DNA from: Acanthacorydalis orientalis
Lineage: Eukaryota > Arthropoda > Insecta > Megaloptera > Corydalidae
Direction of reading: 5' to 3'
NCBI GenBank assembly: GCA_034766995.1
Contig: CM068321.1
Location: forward strand, 14,944,026-15,008,025
Length of the DNA stretch: 64,000 bases
This document shows, piece by piece, positions 63,409 to 64,000 of the stretch. The translations under genes were made by a program, and so were the position numbers. A model generated the notes under the pieces. It saw only the letters and a program-made list of their open reading frames with translations. It did no database searches and was not told the origin of the DNA. Within the stretch, counting starts at the first letter, position 1, and each line of letters starts with the position of its first letter.

Positions 63409-63734
63409 AATGTAGCTTTAACTAAATCTTTTTGAACAGAACTGACATGTTTGAACTTTTAACCTTTTTTTCTCTAACGCTACATATGTTTTCTGTAACG
63501 TTGGGTGTTATGTAGTTTTGTATAAAATAAGTTATAGTCAAACATTTTCGCTTGAAATTATATGTCCTTTTACATGTTATAAAAAAATAATAATAAAATG
63601 GTGGCTGTTATCTGATTATAAAACCTTCGGAAATTAAGAAATAAATGTTTATAAATATGTTATGTTATCTTAAGTAAGTTTAAAGAATATGGGATAAAAT
63701 GAACAGAAGATACATATTTATACATACATGTATA

Positions 63735-63802
63735 TGTGGCATATATGCATACAGTGGTGTGTATATATATATATATATATACACTATATGTATACCACTT
63801 AT
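63735..63802. repeat. Imperfect palindrome built on a TA tract
   Basis: GTGGCATATATGCATACAGTGGTGTGTAT at the left faces ACACTATATGTATACCAC at the right across 20 bp of TA; the outer GTGGYATA/TATACCAC arms pair. Confidence 0.6.
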
Positions 63803-64000
63803 AGATTATCGTTTTTTTATTTCATTAAAAAAATAAAACTTTAATACAAAGAAAAGTGAAATAGTAAAATATGAAATGATATACAAAACCATTCCTTTGT
63901 GGAAAAATGTTATCTTCCATGGAAATATTAGTTTTTTTCATATATTCTATTAATTATTTTATTACTTTATATTTAAGAACGATCTGTAGTTAAGTGATCT

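Larger units (their letters stand above)
60807..64000. other. AT-rich spacer to the window end
   Basis: A slightly GC-richer patch at 61490-61620 contains TTGCC..GGCAA arms and an ACAGTTGTGG E-box-like site. Otherwise microsatellites, the 22-bp palindrome and plain spacer. Confidence 0.5.

Overview
This window reads as a gene-poor, extremely AT-rich piece of a eukaryotic nuclear genome, most likely an arthropod and plausibly a hymenopteran such as a bee. The pointers are: no long open reading frame, no operon-like packing, no plasmid or phage genes, (TA)n, (GT)n, (AG)n and GTAT microsatellites about once per kilobase, and decayed mariner transposons as the only recognisable autonomous mobile elements. 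The taxonomic call is an inference from composition and repeat content; no diagnostic gene is present. Almost every apparent ORF is either Tyr-Ile/Tyr-Met dipeptide read through (TA)n tracts or short chance openings.

Layout. 1-12400 is AT-rich spacer with microsatellites, one copy of a ~0.5-kb dispersed element (4392-4893, minus orientation), several small inverted repeats and a GC-richer regulatory-looking patch near 7600-7830. 12401-12646 holds a 5' fragment of a mariner transposase (plus strand, two in-frame stops). 13860-14090 and 14886-14998 are GC-rich islands; the second has textbook splice signals on the minus strand and is one of the two best exon candidates. A degenerate tRNA-like (SINE-head-like) patch lies at 17048-17130. 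The second, inverted copy of the 0.5-kb element is at 17951-18690, carrying a hugely expanded TA/GTA array. 19950-24050 is dominated by long composite TA arrays. 24640-25476 combines two tight palindromes, a GC-richer patch and a coding-like minus-strand exon ending in a CAG|GTTAGT donor. 26440-31180 contains several GC-richer, motif-rich patches that look like regulatory or conserved non-coding DNA.

32010-33268 is a near full-length mariner element (minus strand) with recognisable terminal inverted repeats and TA flanks, and a broken D34D transposase. From 33270 to about 51480 there is mostly spacer with microsatellites. 51480-51800 is the most GC-rich island, containing a tRNA-like A-box and an 8-bp closing stem. 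53350-53401 has two adjacent hairpins. 57660-58042 is a complex microsatellite cluster. At 60749-60806 there is a ~58-nt hairpin of 24 base pairs with the geometry of a microRNA precursor, the single most interesting non-repeat signal here. 63387-63408 is a 22-bp perfect palindrome.

How it works together: nothing here supports a gene cluster or pathway. The window is best read as intergenic or large-intron DNA containing a few exons or regulatory patches, shaped by microsatellite growth, old mariner insertions and a younger duplicated non-autonomous element. No previously undescribed protein system is visible.
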